Of a stretch of DNA of 64,000 nt, positions 30,966 to 41,300 are shown piece by piece. Made by a program: the position numbers and the translations under genes. This stretch comes from Stemphylium vesicarium (Eukaryota; Ascomycota; Dothideomycetes; Pleosporales; Pleosporaceae). Every line of letters starts with the position of its first letter. Position 1 is the stretch's first letter. The stretch is from NCBI GenBank assembly GCA_004380135.1, contig QXCR01000060.1, forward strand, positions 98,946 to 162,945, given 5' to 3'. The notes beneath the pieces are model-generated. The model saw only the letters and a list, made by a program, of their open reading frames with translations, had not been told where the DNA came from and ran no database searches.

Positions 30966-32345
30966 ATGGAGACCCCTAATCAGTCCTCTGACGATGTGTC
31001 AAAGTCACCTGCCACTGACGGACCGCGCACTGGGACGGCTGTAGATAGTCCTATGCAGTCTCCAGCACAGCTGCCAAAGTCGCCCGCCTTCGATGGGACG
31101 CGCGCTTTATCCAACAGGCGACGGGCTTTGTCAGTGTCTGGCGCAGAGGGTATCGTGAGGGATACCTCGCCTCTATCTACGTGGCTGCCAACTGAAACCC
31201 GCGTTCGAGATTTCGGCAACACACCTCCTGCATCACCTTCAGCCTCCAAGGTATCGCCTACAGCACCCAAGGTCTCCAGTGCTACGATACAGCGACTGGC
31301 TTCGAACAAACGGCTGAGAGTCAGCAAGTCACTCGCCACTTCCATCCTAGACTCCGCCGGCATACCTAAGAACGACTCCGCGCGGCAAAAGGTCATCCAC
31401 GGAAAACGCCCAGCAATTCGTAAATATACTGGCTTGCCTCCAGACCTCACGCCTCACTATTGTGGCCGACACCCGATCCCCTACACGATGCCAGACAAGA
31501 AGTCTCTTAGCAAAATCTTCCATCCGGATCTAGTCGACTTGATCCTGCATTCCAACTACCCACAGATCGCCCCTAACCGCTGTTTCTGTTCACTCGTTTT
31601 GCATGAGCTCCAGATGCGTGAGCCCAAATATTGGCTCGATATCTACGGTCCACCAAGCCATGCGGAGTTACAGTTTCAACTTCGTACCATGTTGACGAGG
31701 GATGAGAGGAGAGTGGCGCGGATTCTCATGCACTATGGAGACGCGTTGAGGGTGCTTTGCCACGCCAAAAGGAAAGGCAGACCGATGAAGTATGATACTT
31801 ATGCAGAGTACGTTAGTCTGCTCTGTGAGGAGGTGTTTACATGTGGTCCTCATCCCTTGCTTGCTGAGGACTACGCGCCGACTGAGAACCTGACCCAGGT
31901 GGCGGATAAGAATCTCACGGAGGAGAGTCAGGCGCCGATCAAAGACTCGAAGAACGTTACTTTCCGAGGTCGTATAGGGAAGACTGCGCAAGGCCCAACT
32001 GAGGGGACTGCGCAAAATTCACGCGAGGAAGCTGTCCAAGGCTCAGTCGAAATCGGTCGAGACCCGGTCGAGGAGACGCCCGCGGACACAGTCGATGTCA
32101 CAGCGCGGGAGACAGTCGATGAAAAACTTGAGGAGACAGTCCGGAAGCTAGTTCGGCAGACCATTCGAGAGATGATTCGGGAGACAGAGGGGGAGACGGG
32201 CATAGAGCCGAACAGTGAACGCCCGGCTGAGGCAACAGAAGGAGAACGCAAGAAGGGGTCGCTGCGCAAGTCTCTCTTTAAGAGTATGCGCAAGATGACC
32301 GGGCTGAAGAACAAAGTAACTGCTCCATCACCTGAACCGAGGTAG
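30966..32345 (+). CDS. Hypothetical, mostly disordered protein (459 aa)
   Basis: An intronless frame from ATG 30966 (TTATGG). The first 150 residues are Ser/Pro/Thr-rich. A folded-looking middle follows (about 165-300) with IPYTMPDKKSLSKIFHPDLVDLI, CFCSLVLHELQMREPKYWLDIYG, LRTMLTRDERRVARILMHYGDALRVL and YDTYAEYVSLLCEEVF, probably helical. Then comes an acidic Thr-rich stretch with a repeated hepta- to nonapeptide theme (EETPADTVD, RETVDEKLEETV, REMIRETEGETG) and a basic end (KGSLRKSLFKSMRKMTGLKNK). I recognise no family. It may be a lineage-specific orphan. There is no signal peptide or membrane helix. Confidence 0.7.
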   Translation: METPNQSSDDVSKSPATDGPRTGTAVDSPMQSPAQLPKSPAFDGTRALSNRRRALSVSGAEGIVRDTSPLSTWLPTETRVRDFGNTPPASPSASKVSPTAPKVSSATIQRLASNKRLRVSKSLATSILDSAGIPKNDSARQKVIHGKRPAIRKYTGLPPDLTPHYCGRHPIPYTMPDKKSLSKIFHPDLVDLILHSNYPQIAPNRCFCSLVLHELQMREPKYWLDIYGPPSHAELQFQLRTMLTRDERRVARILMHYGDALRVLCHAKRKGRPMKYDTYAEYVSLLCEEVFTCGPHPLLAEDYAPTENLTQVADKNLTEESQAPIKDSKNVTFRGRIGKTAQGPTEGTAQNSREEAVQGSVEIGRDPVEETPADTVDVTARETVDEKLEETVRKLVRQTIREMIRETEGETGIEPNSERPAEATEGERKKGSLRKSLFKSMRKMTGLKNKVTAPSPEPR

Positions 32346-32606
32346 GATTTGGCTTCATAGGGTTGATACACAGGCATGGCACAGCATTGCCAGGTTGTCT
32401 CCATTCGTTTCGTTGGATTTCTCCCGGTTTGTTAGGACTTATTTTTGGACCTTTGGGTATCACACGACTTGTTCTTATGGAACTTTAACCAACATGATAG
32501 GAATTCGAACCTCATCTCTCACAGAGCTTTCCTTGTCGCTCTGTTGCTTATGGTCACTGCTTCCAGCCCAGTATACTCACACACCACACAGCACCCACTA
32601 TCCCTA

Positions 32607-33209
32607 CTACTCCAGGGATCGAAGCGCGCATCGCAACCAGGGCCAAAGCCCCGACGGTGCGGCATATGGATCCCGACCACGCGTTTGTAACCCACCCATC
32701 TGATCAACCAGGCCGTCAGAATCGTGGTCGTAACCTCCATCTTCCCTCTCAAGTTCGCGTTGTAACATATGCGCCATGTCTCCATCATCTTGCGCCACCT
32801 CAACCCTCCTATGCATGTCCTCTTGCTCCAGTAGCATCCGTATAATCTCTGCGTTCCCCTCTCCTATCCCCCTCCTTCCATCAATGTTCTCTCGCCCCTG
32901 CAGCATCCTCGCAAAAACCTCATCGCTCTCCCCCATCGCCCTACTCCTACCAATATCTTCTTTTTCCTGCAGCCCCCTCGCCATCTCCACATCCCCCCTC
33001 ATATCCATCACAACCCTTCTTGGTATCCTAACCTTCTCATCTTAGTTCCCAGCGACCCGCGCGAGAAACGCGGCTTTATCGTCTAGACTGCGGAGGAGCG
33101 CGAAGGCGCGGTGGAAGGAGGTTGGTTCGGCTGGAATGGCGAAGGTGAAGCGGAGGGTGGATCGGGATGGGGTTTGGGCAAGAGAGGTGTGAGAGCAGAC
33201 CGCGGGTAT
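32607..33209 (-). pseudogene. Reading frame with one internal TAA; short Met-rich internal repeats
   Basis: On the minus strand one frame is open from 33209 to the stop at 32607, broken only by TAA at 33042-33044. Upstream of it the translation looks genuine (TLRFTFAIPAEPTSFHRAF, then ALLRSLDDKAAFLARVAGN). Downstream (DEKVRIPRRVVMDMRGDVEM) it continues into four degenerate units of about 23 residues, marked by MARGLQEKED, FARMLQGREN, IIRMLLEQED and MAHMLQRELE. No ATG exists in the upstream part of the frame. The simplest reading is a decayed gene with a nonsense change and lost start. Alternatives are two genes, a downstream start at ATG 33008, or an intron spanning the TAA. Confidence 0.4.
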
Positions 33210-36200
33210 TTATTGGAACGCTCATGTTTAGTTTTGGTGAGTGTTGCGCATGCGGTTTTGGGTGGTGGTTAATTGGACAAGATGAGATCACGATCGAAAG
33301 TCGAGAGAGAATTACTCTTGAACGAGGCAAGAGTGTGCTGTGACCTGACGTATCCGATGACATTCACTGGGTAACAAGCCGTGAAATAAATCTTGTGGAC
33401 GCTGCAGTGTGTTATTATCACATTGTACATTCATATGCCCCCATGATGCATACCATGGGCCTAGCGAAAGTATGTGCAGCATCAGGCGTCTTCCCATAGG
33501 AGCGTCATGCCACTGTATCTTCTGGTGCCGCGCACGAACGGTCCCGGACTAGCGCGCCTGTGAGATGGGTATAAAAACCTCTCCTGTGCGTGCTCACGCC
33601 TTCTTCTTTGCATCACACTTACTCGATATTTTCCTAAAATAAGCGCCCGAACTGCTGATGGCTGCTTATAAAGACTTCCTGACCAGTACATCTGCTGTCC
33701 TCTTCTGCTCTCCTCTTTTCTTCTTGGATTGGAATATCCCATTACTTGCTTGAAAAACATAAAAAGGCACTCATGGGTGTCTTAAACTACCTCCTGCACG
33801 ATGGATATGCTGCCCTCCTCTCTCCTGGCGCAGTCTATCTTCTACCAAACTGCGTCATCCTGCTTCTAAAAATGCATTGTATCATGAGACATGCCTATTT
33901 GAAACCATCAGATCAACAGCAAATGTGTTCCCTCTTCTCTCCCTCCTTCTCTATCATTGCGCCACCCCGATAAAATCAAAAGCGTCCGTCTCCTAGACGA
34001 TGTTTCCTCGCCGCTGTCCCCTCTCTTTGAAAGATTGGATGGATGAAACTGAGATGTTTCCGCGGACCTGGGCGCTGCTCAAAAATCCGAATGGGTCCCT
34101 GAGATGGAGGGAAAGCTCGAAAATCAGACAATTGGTGGGAAATGTGTCCTGCTGTTCTTCCTAAAATGTACAACGGCGACTCCGATGTGCTTCCGGGCTG
34201 GGGAAAAGAAATATTTGAATCTGTTATGGCTGAAGTCCCAAAAACTGAACATTATTGACCCATGGAAAGCGGAGAAGAGTTTCGGTACAAAACTTCGGCT
34301 GTGTGGCCCCGAATACCGCTGATCTTGACGCATAGACGGCTTCTCCCTTCGCGGATGGCACGGTGGGGTGAGGAGGTATAAGAGACTGCTATCTGTAGCG
34401 AGGGACTTTGACTGCGTATCTCTCCTCTTTGTGCTGGTGTTAAAAATAAACTTTGCAAGATACATGTTTCCGGAGTGCGGACTCTAAAACCAAGCCAAAG
34501 CCTCGCATGTGTTCCCCTGCCGCCCTCGCGCTCTGTCAAAAGTACCTCTAAGAGATCTTTCCGCCATTCTACCAAAGACAAAGAAATTCCCCGCCATGTT
34601 GCGCTTCGGGAGCGACTCTCCAAGTACTCAAAACGCTTCGGACTTCCGGATCTCTCTCCTCTCTCTGCTGCTCTTCTTCTAAAAGCCTCTTTCCGAAAAC
34701 AGCTGTACCACAGTACCATGTGCGCCCGTTCCTGAAAGCATAAGAAACGAAAACCAGTTAGAGCATGGCTGGCGTCCCGGTCGTCTTTCTAAAAAAGCTC
34801 GAAGGAGGGATGATGGGAAGCGGAACGACGAAAATTGCCATTCGCCCACTATATATCGAGAAGATCCGCTCTCAAACACGCTTAAAACACTTCAAAGTCA
34901 TTTTCCTGCATATATATGTTCTTCGACTGAGAACTTTTGCAAGAATACGACTGTCTAATATCTCACCCATCAATTACTTGCTGGAGAAAGCTCCGGTCTT
35001 GATATAAAGGCCCTCGCCGTCGTGGGTTGATTATCCTTCTACAACACTCATTCCGGCTCTCTCTAAATTCACCGATCAGAATTTCATGTGGCCGGGAAGA
35101 AATTAGGGTCCAAATGAAACTCGTCTGCTGCTCCAGCCGGTTATTACTTTAAACCTTCTTCTACCTGGATTTGCGATAAAAGACGATGATCAGAGCCCAT
35201 GTCTCTAAGATAGCGACAATAGACAATGATGACTTGTCCTGTCCTTTTGCACAATTACTAAAATATTACACACCGGTGTACATGCTGTGGTCTAAAAACA
35301 CATCATTGGCTTAGGCATGTCCTCCGGAAGATTTTGGTGAAAAATCCCGGATATCAAGCTATGTGAGGACGACGCTGTGTGAGGCCTACATCACGTTTTA
35401 AATTTCGAAAAGAAAACGTGTACAACGGCATGGGATCGTGGGTCTTTGCGCCGCTGAGCACATTATCCCACCGTGCAAAAAACGGTTAGAGGACTACACG
35501 AATTCCCCTTCGCGGCCTTACACTTTCCGCTCTAACTCCTCCACCATTCCAGTCAATTTAAAACTCCTGCTGTGGCTGCCCATGGCGTCCCTGAAGTCGG
35601 CATACCTTGAAGATATGTTCTTCGGGCGTCTCCCAGGTTAAAGTACCAGCGAAAGGTTGTACGCATCTCGATACGTTCCGACAAAAACAAACGGGGCAGT
35701 CACGATGTCTCTCACCCTTCCCAGACTTTTAAAGCTTTCCCATTCAAACAAAAACAAAGGGCAATATCTGCAAAACATGGTTTTGGTTGTGTCTCCGCCT
35801 TCGACATGGCCCGAAGCTATCGTCAAGTCTGCCCATGCGCGAAAGATCTTTGTCCTTCTACGTTGCACCAGCGAGCGTTTGCCAGCTGATGGTGTGTATA
35901 TACCTCTCCTACACATCTCCTTCTGAACTTCTATGCTTCACTTCTTCCACCTGTTTACTAAGGACCAAGGAGGCTGGTTCTATGGAATACCTAAAAACCG
36001 TACTCACTCGGCCGATGTCCTGTTGTCTCCCTTTCTCCTAAATCCAATGAACGACCAACTTGATGGATCCGGGATTATGCGGTTGTCCGATTAAAGTATC
36101 CACCCGGTGCCAACATGTGTTTTCGGCGGGAACAAAAATTCAAAAACAGTCACCCCATGTCTGGAGGACCCGTCCTGGGTGATGAACAGCACGTTAAAAC

Positions 36201-37320
36201 CCTCACGGCTGCGAGAGGTGTATAAAATACACTTCTTGACCGCAGACTTCTTCCCTCTTCATCCTCCACATTCTGTTTCTTAACCTAAAATCACAAAAGA
36301 CGCCATGAATGCGTAGACAAAATTGTTAAACAGAAATTCTATGTCTGGCCGCGGTCTTCCTTCCAAAAGCTAAAAAAGATATTTTCCCACAACATGGAAG
36401 AAATGCAATTCCTTACAACACCATGCGAGGCTTGTCCTGGAACGAGCCTCCTGCCTTTACAAAAACAACGTCTCAACTACTCATGTGTCGCGACCAGCCA
36501 GAACCTTCCCAAACTCGTCAATAAAAACGCCATGCTTTCGGAGGGTTCCCTTGGCGCGATGCACCAGGACGGGGGTATAAAGACTCTCGTTCTTGCCTGC
36601 GACACTTCTTCGTCCAACAACAAAGATTTCCCTCTTCTACAAAAAAGAAGCGTCAGCACGGGATGGGCTTGTAACTCCCATGATGAGCTCCCATGACTTT
36701 CCGGCCTCTCGCCTCTTCCGCCAAAACCGTCCAGGACATCAAGAATGTGTTCTACCGCTGTTCCGACCTAAAAACGCAAAATATCCCCTGCATGAGGCTG
36801 TTTCCAGCGGGATCAACAAGCATATAAGGTGCAGTCTGTTTCTTGATGTAAAATATACCTTGGATGACCTCATGAGATGTGGATTCTGGACTTTGGGATA
36901 CTACGACTATCGAAAAGAGGATAGGAAAGGCAGATATGTCGAAGACGTAGTCGGGGAGTGGCCTGGTAAAAGAAGAGTCCGAAAATGAGTCGCTCACGGC
37001 ACCATGGGCGGGTGTGCGGTTGTGCGGAGGGGCTATAAATATCCGCGAGGCGGGGACGACTTGATCTTCGATATATCCAACTGGCCGCCCCCTTCCAAGG
37101 AAAGAAAATGAGGCAGAGGACATGAGAAAATCAGACTGCCCGAACGTGCATGCCTTTCCTGTTGTGTCGCTGGAATCGACCGAGCAAGATGTCAGCCTTC
37201 AGGTCGAAATAAATACACCGAACCCCGATGTCTTTGTAACCAAAACTGTGATTTACTTCAGTCGTACATCGTACAAATAATACATTCCGATCTATTCATA
37301 TACATCCTTGCGTCAAATCT
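33210..37320. other. Gene-free block of about 4.1 kb
   Basis: Many short ORFs but none with convincing protein features on either strand. Most of it (33540-37130) is occupied by the promoter-like repeat array listed separately. 37130-37320 is 3' flank of the gene at 37321. Confidence 0.55.
33540..37130 (+). repeat. Degenerate array of TATA-pyrimidine-CTAAAA units
   Basis: A recurrent layout is seen on the plus strand only: a short G-rich run, TATAAA or a close variant, a pyrimidine tract with CTTCTT about 25-35 nt on, then an A-rich YYCTAAAA-like element. TATA-like cores lie at 33570, 33667, 34377 (TATAAG), 35003, 35897 (TATATA), 36221, 36576 and 37034. The A-rich element follows at nearly constant distance: 33634 (CTAAAA, 64 nt), 34440 (TTAAAA, 63), 35063 (CTAAAT, 60), 35958 (CTAAGG, 61), 36285 (CTAAAA, 64), 36637 (CTACAAAA, 61). 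The exact hexamer CTAAAA occurs 12 times here by my count, against about one expected, and I saw no TTTTAG. Units are irregularly spaced and diverged. Confidence 0.5.
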
Positions 37321-38618
37321 CTACATGCTCTTCTCGGCCATCTCATTCACATAGTCGGCAAACCCAGCCTTGACCTCCCTTCCGTCACGGACCGTCAGAT
37401 CCTTCATGGAAGCTAGACCATTCTTGAAGACCTCGGCCACCCTCGCCTCGTATTTCTGCGACTCTTGCCCGAGGGGCATGTCGCTGCCCAGCACACTGCG
37501 GGAAGTCTTGAGCGCGTTGTTTAGGATCATGAGCTCGAGGAGCTCAAGGTAGTGTTTCATCACATAATTCCGTTGGCCGGTTTTGCTCTGGCAATCGGCG
37601 GGTGTGGGGGCAGCCTTGGCTGCGATGGCGTCGAGGGAAGTCTAGGGAGGAATCGATGTTAGTTTCTGTTCGTGCAGTTCAAATAGTCGGGAGGGGCACA
37701 CCATGTAATCACGTTGCTTGATGGCGGTGACCAAGCGGTTCGCCAGCTTCTTGACCTCTTCCTTGTCGCCACCGTACTTTTCAGCCAGCACGGCGGCCAT
37801 TTCAGTCGGTAGCGCAATAACCACAGGATGGCCCCTCCAATCACCCTGTCCTGGTCTGGGGTTTGCAAAAGTGCGTCCGCAATGTTCCTCGCTTTCCATG
37901 AGCTCCACAACCTGCTTTGCCATTCTCAAGGCTTTGGTCGTCTCCTCTTCCTCCCAGTTGGCCTGCGCGGCCTTGTCGTGTACTGTCCTTAGAACTTGAC
38001 TCAACAATCCCCAATTGGACAAACGCAGTCCTGTTGCCGTCGGTCTCTGTAGTGCCTTCAGCACAAGGTGCTGCATGCCAGCCATGTTCAGCCTCCTGAC
38101 AACCATCTCCTGCCATTGGCCCTTGACGAGGATCCCCGCTTCTACAAATCCCTCCAGACACCGGACGACATTCTCCCAGTCTTCCGTGGTCTTGCTCTCC
38201 TTGATGATCGCCCGAAGTGTATGGAATCGGTCAGGCAGGACATTGCGGTCGAGGTGTTCAAGAGGGAGAGTGACATCTCCGAGGGTGATTTCTACGGGTT
38301 CGGCCTCAAGCTTGGCGCGGGATTCTTGCGAATAGACGAGCTTCTGTTGCTCTTTTGTTAGGTGAGACGGAAGCAGCACCTTGGAGTTGAATTTCGAGAG
38401 CAGGGTAGCAAGGTTGGGGTTAGAGGGTGGAAGGAAGTTGGGAAGTGCGCCTATATTGAGTTAATCACATAGGTTCTGACGAGGGCTGATTGGAAGTGAG
38501 GCGAACCTCTGGAATGCGCAGAGCTCTGTGAGAAGGCGCGCCTCGAGCCATTGGAATATAAACAGACATAGCGCGAGTATTGCAGCGCCGATTGGCAACT
38601 CCGTCGTATTGAATTCAT
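37321..38618 (-). CDS. Fungal mitochondrial-leader protein of unknown function (393 aa)
   Basis: Exons (minus): 38507-38618, 37702-38450, 37321-37641; the introns are 56 and 60 nt (donors GTTCGC and GTGTGC, both unusual; acceptors ATAG and CTAG) and the phases agree. The N-terminus MNSIRRSCQSALQYSRYVCLYSNGSRRAFSQSS is basic, Ser-rich and lacks acids, a typical mitochondrial presequence. An alternative ATG at 38648 adds ten residues. The body is helical with no motif I can name: LLPSHLTKEQQKLVYSQE, VEITLGDVTLPLEHLDRN, WENVVRCLEGFVEAGIL, LSNWGLLSQVLRTVHDK and ALPTEMAAVLAEKYGGDKEEV. The end is PLGQESQKYEARVAEVF...MAEKSM. The SEL1/PPR-like helical look is only an impression. It is divergent from the NatC subunit gene. 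Confidence 0.75.
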
Positions 38619-38817
38619 CTTAATGTAACGTGAGAAACACTGACGCATTGCAATTGGCAAGGGCCCAAAAATCTATCGCAAACGCGTCAAACGCGCCAAG
38701 ACCCATCGGCCCTCTCTTCCCCGCTTCCGACATCGTCAAGCCACCCCTTCAGCCTCAGGCTGGTTACACAGCCACATTGAGTCCCCTCTTTTCCAGGGAT
38801 CGTGGTAGCGAGTGAGA

Positions 38818-39263
38818 ATGTTAGCCCCAAGGAGACCAAACCGCTACAACTGGCTCTTCCCACAAGCCAAGAAGAAGCCCACCATGGACAACGAACAAGC
38901 GACTTTTTGGCTGGGCCAGTTCATCGGCAAGAACTTGCGCATATACGCAAGTGATGGCCGCGTCTTTGGGGGTCAGATGAAGTGCACAGACAAGGTTCGT
39001 CAGAATGATGTTCGTGACGTTGAAGTGGGATAGCTACTGATAAGGAGCAGGACCGCAATATCATATTATCCCTGGCACATGAATATCGTGCGCCGTCAGT
39101 CGAGGCTATTCGCAAGGCTGTGGAAGAGTCCGGTAACCCTTCTGCGTCGGTAGCGTGGAATAGCCGCTATGTTGGGCTCATCGTTGTGCCGGGGCAGCAT
39201 ATCAAGAAGATTGAGTTCGAAGAGAGCACGTTGCCGGGTCAAAAGAACTCAGTGACCTTGTAA
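38818..39263 (+). CDS. NAA38: LSM-domain protein, NatC auxiliary subunit Naa38/Mak31-like
   Basis: Two exons, 38818-38994 and 39051-39263, joined over a 56-nt intron (GTTCGT...AGCAG) in phase. The Sm-like fold is clear: ATFWLGQFIGKNLRIYASDGRVFGGQMKCTDKDRNIILSLAHEY (Sm1), then VGLIVVPGQHIKKIEFEE (Sm2). This pattern, with the DGRxFxGxxxCxDxxxNIIL core, is that of Naa38/LSMD1, which helps the NatC complex acetylate the N-termini of nascent proteins. Canonical LSm ring proteins remain an alternative. The start is either ATG 38818 (129 aa) or the in-frame ATG 38884 (107 aa, MDNEQATF...), which matches the usual family N-terminus better. It shares about 200 nt with the divergent mitochondrial-leader gene. 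Confidence 0.82.
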
Positions 39264-39676
39264 TGGTCGAGGAAGATGAGCAGCTGAATGCCATCTGTGT
39301 GTGGTGACGATGAAGCATGCATGTCACGTGCGCAGCGTCTACTTGTACGAATAAATGCATTGGCGGATTTTCTGGGTTCAGCGCGACAGTAAGTGTAACT
39401 CTTGAGTGCGAAGACACTGTTTTGACCACATTCTGACAGGTACGAGTAATAGAGCAGGTATGAGTGGTTCAACGCACAAACTGGTAGCGAATTGCTATCC
39501 TTACAGCTATTTTCCAACACCAACAATAGCGAACATAATGTACTCACATGCAAAAAGAAAAACCTGCGTGGGGGCTACATTTGCCTGCATCTCTCTTCCT
39601 ATCAATTCTATTACCCATCGAATACCTTCAGTCAATTACATACAGCGGCCGTCCACGAGAGGGATATCACTCGCAC
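39264..39676. other. Intergenic, nothing recognised
   Basis: About 410 nt between tandem plus-strand genes. Confidence 0.35.
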
Positions 39677-40213
39677 ATGGCAACCATGACACATCAGTAT
39701 TCTCCAACTCCTACGCATCCTCACCCAAGCCATACATCATCACAACATCAACATGGTCACAACACCGTCAAATTCAGTCAAGCATCACTCAAGAGGCCCA
39801 CGAAGATATCCAGGCCCAAGCCGAAAGCCAGAAAACACCACCTAAAGCTCCTCGGGCCCGTCGAGAACCACGCGACTACATCGTCGGCAAACATCAACTC
39901 ATCACTCTTGCGACTCACCCCAGAAATACGCCGTCTCATCTTCTCATGCGCCCTAACATCGCCTACCTCATCACTCACTTGCAACGCCTCGAGCATGCGC
40001 TTCGATCTATCACACATCGGCACCGGACTACTTACGTCGTGTTATGAAGTGGCACTTGAGGCTCAAAACCTACACCTGAAGCTGAATACCCTGGTGTTCG
40101 ACGTCGATGGATACGGCGATATAAGCGCGAAGGATCTGGTTACCGTTTTTGGGAATTTGGAAAAAGTAGGGGAAGCGTTTGGGTGGATTATCAACATGAA
40201 GATCAGGCACTAA
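39677..40213 (+). CDS. Hypothetical protein, F-box-like/2EXR-like fragment (178 aa)
   Basis: A single frame from ATG 39677 (MATMTHQ). The N-terminal half is His/Ser/Thr/Lys-rich and disordered. From about residue 80 comes SSLLRLTPEIRRLIFSCAL, the L..LPxEIRxxI[FY] opening of small fungal proteins in the F-box-like/2EXR group, then IGTGLLTSCYEVALEAQNLHLKLNTLVFDV, matching the usual LLxTCRxIxxEAxxxLxxxNxFxF follow-on with the Arg replaced by Tyr. The protein stops soon after (WIINMKIRH), before the longer C-terminal part common in this group, so it may be truncated. Function is unknown. Confidence 0.55.
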   Translation: MATMTHQYSPTPTHPHPSHTSSQHQHGHNTVKFSQASLKRPTKISRPKPKARKHHLKLLGPVENHATTSSANINSSLLRLTPEIRRLIFSCALTSPTSSLTCNASSMRFDLSHIGTGLLTSCYEVALEAQNLHLKLNTLVFDVDGYGDISAKDLVTVFGNLEKVGEAFGWIINMKIRH

Positions 40214-41300
40214 TATCGGATTGAACCACATCGACGACTTTGCGACAGCGACAAGAAATCTTAGTCTAGTTGGGACGCTTATGTAATCGCCCAGCAAGCG
40301 CTCTCCGCTATAGTTGCGATGGCTTTGTAGTCTACTGGTTCCTGTATTGTCAGCTTTTTTTCAAGCCGCTGCATTCGCAACTCGGCATTATTTCTCCGAC
40401 GCGATTCCTTTCGGCATCGTAGTAATGAAATGCCGTTCTTTCCAAGAGCCAAGATGCAATGCCGGAACGTGTGCTAGCCAGGTGATGAATCCTCCGTGAT
40501 GATCACTTACTTTACCAGTTGAAAGCCGCACGCATCCATCTTCCTCTCACATGCGACAATTCGACGCGGAAAGGCGGTGTTTATGCAGGGGTTGCGGAGC
40601 TACTCGATAGCTGAGCAGATACCTACTGCCGGCTGCGCGGAGGGAAGCGCAAACCTATGGCGTATTCCGAGCGAACATGACAACCAGGACATGGACAGTG
40701 CTACTTGAAACGTCAACTGCCGGTAAGAGCTGGCATCGCCGTCCTAGTAAGTAAGACTAACCTCAAATTGTTCACGATGAGCGTTGCGATGTTGCAAGCG
40801 AGAGCCAGCAGGAAGGTTCAGCCGCGTTCGCCTTGCGACGCCAAGACGGCGCGCGCCTCAACTGGAGCCGCAACCCTTTCCGTCCTACCGCTTCCTGCTC
40901 CTCACGCCACCACGAGTCATCGTGATTCCGGGTAAACGACTTCGACTCCACCGCGCTTGAGTGTTCGCCCTTCACGCGTTTTGACGAAGAGCAGGGATGG
41001 CGCTTTGCAAAATTGCTGTCTGCATCGGCGTTCATATCGGTCATGAGCCTCATGGAGAAGTGAGATGCCTGACACAGGCCCGCGGAGGATACTTGAACTG
41101 ATCGTCAAGTTTCCCTTTGTGTTGAATCCTATCCTTGCTATAGAATCCTTCGTCGATTCATCCGCTTTGGGGTCAGGCAACGCTGAACGTGCGTACTCCT
41201 AAAAGCACCGGAGAATGGAGCCTCATAAGATACATTACGCTAAAGGGGCCTGCCTTAACGCTATCAATCCGTCAACTACGCTCCTTTACAGAACGCCACA
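40214..41300. other. Intergenic, nothing recognised
   Basis: About 1.1 kb; short ORFs on both strands without motifs. The C-terminal part of a decayed 2EXR-like gene could lie at its left end but I cannot trace it. Confidence 0.35.

Noticed and set aside
33076..33363. Minus-strand ORF of 95 codons
   Set aside because: It is in a different frame from the protein-like TLRFTFAIPAEPTSF stretch and is His/Pro/Ser-rich, the look of a shadow ORF.
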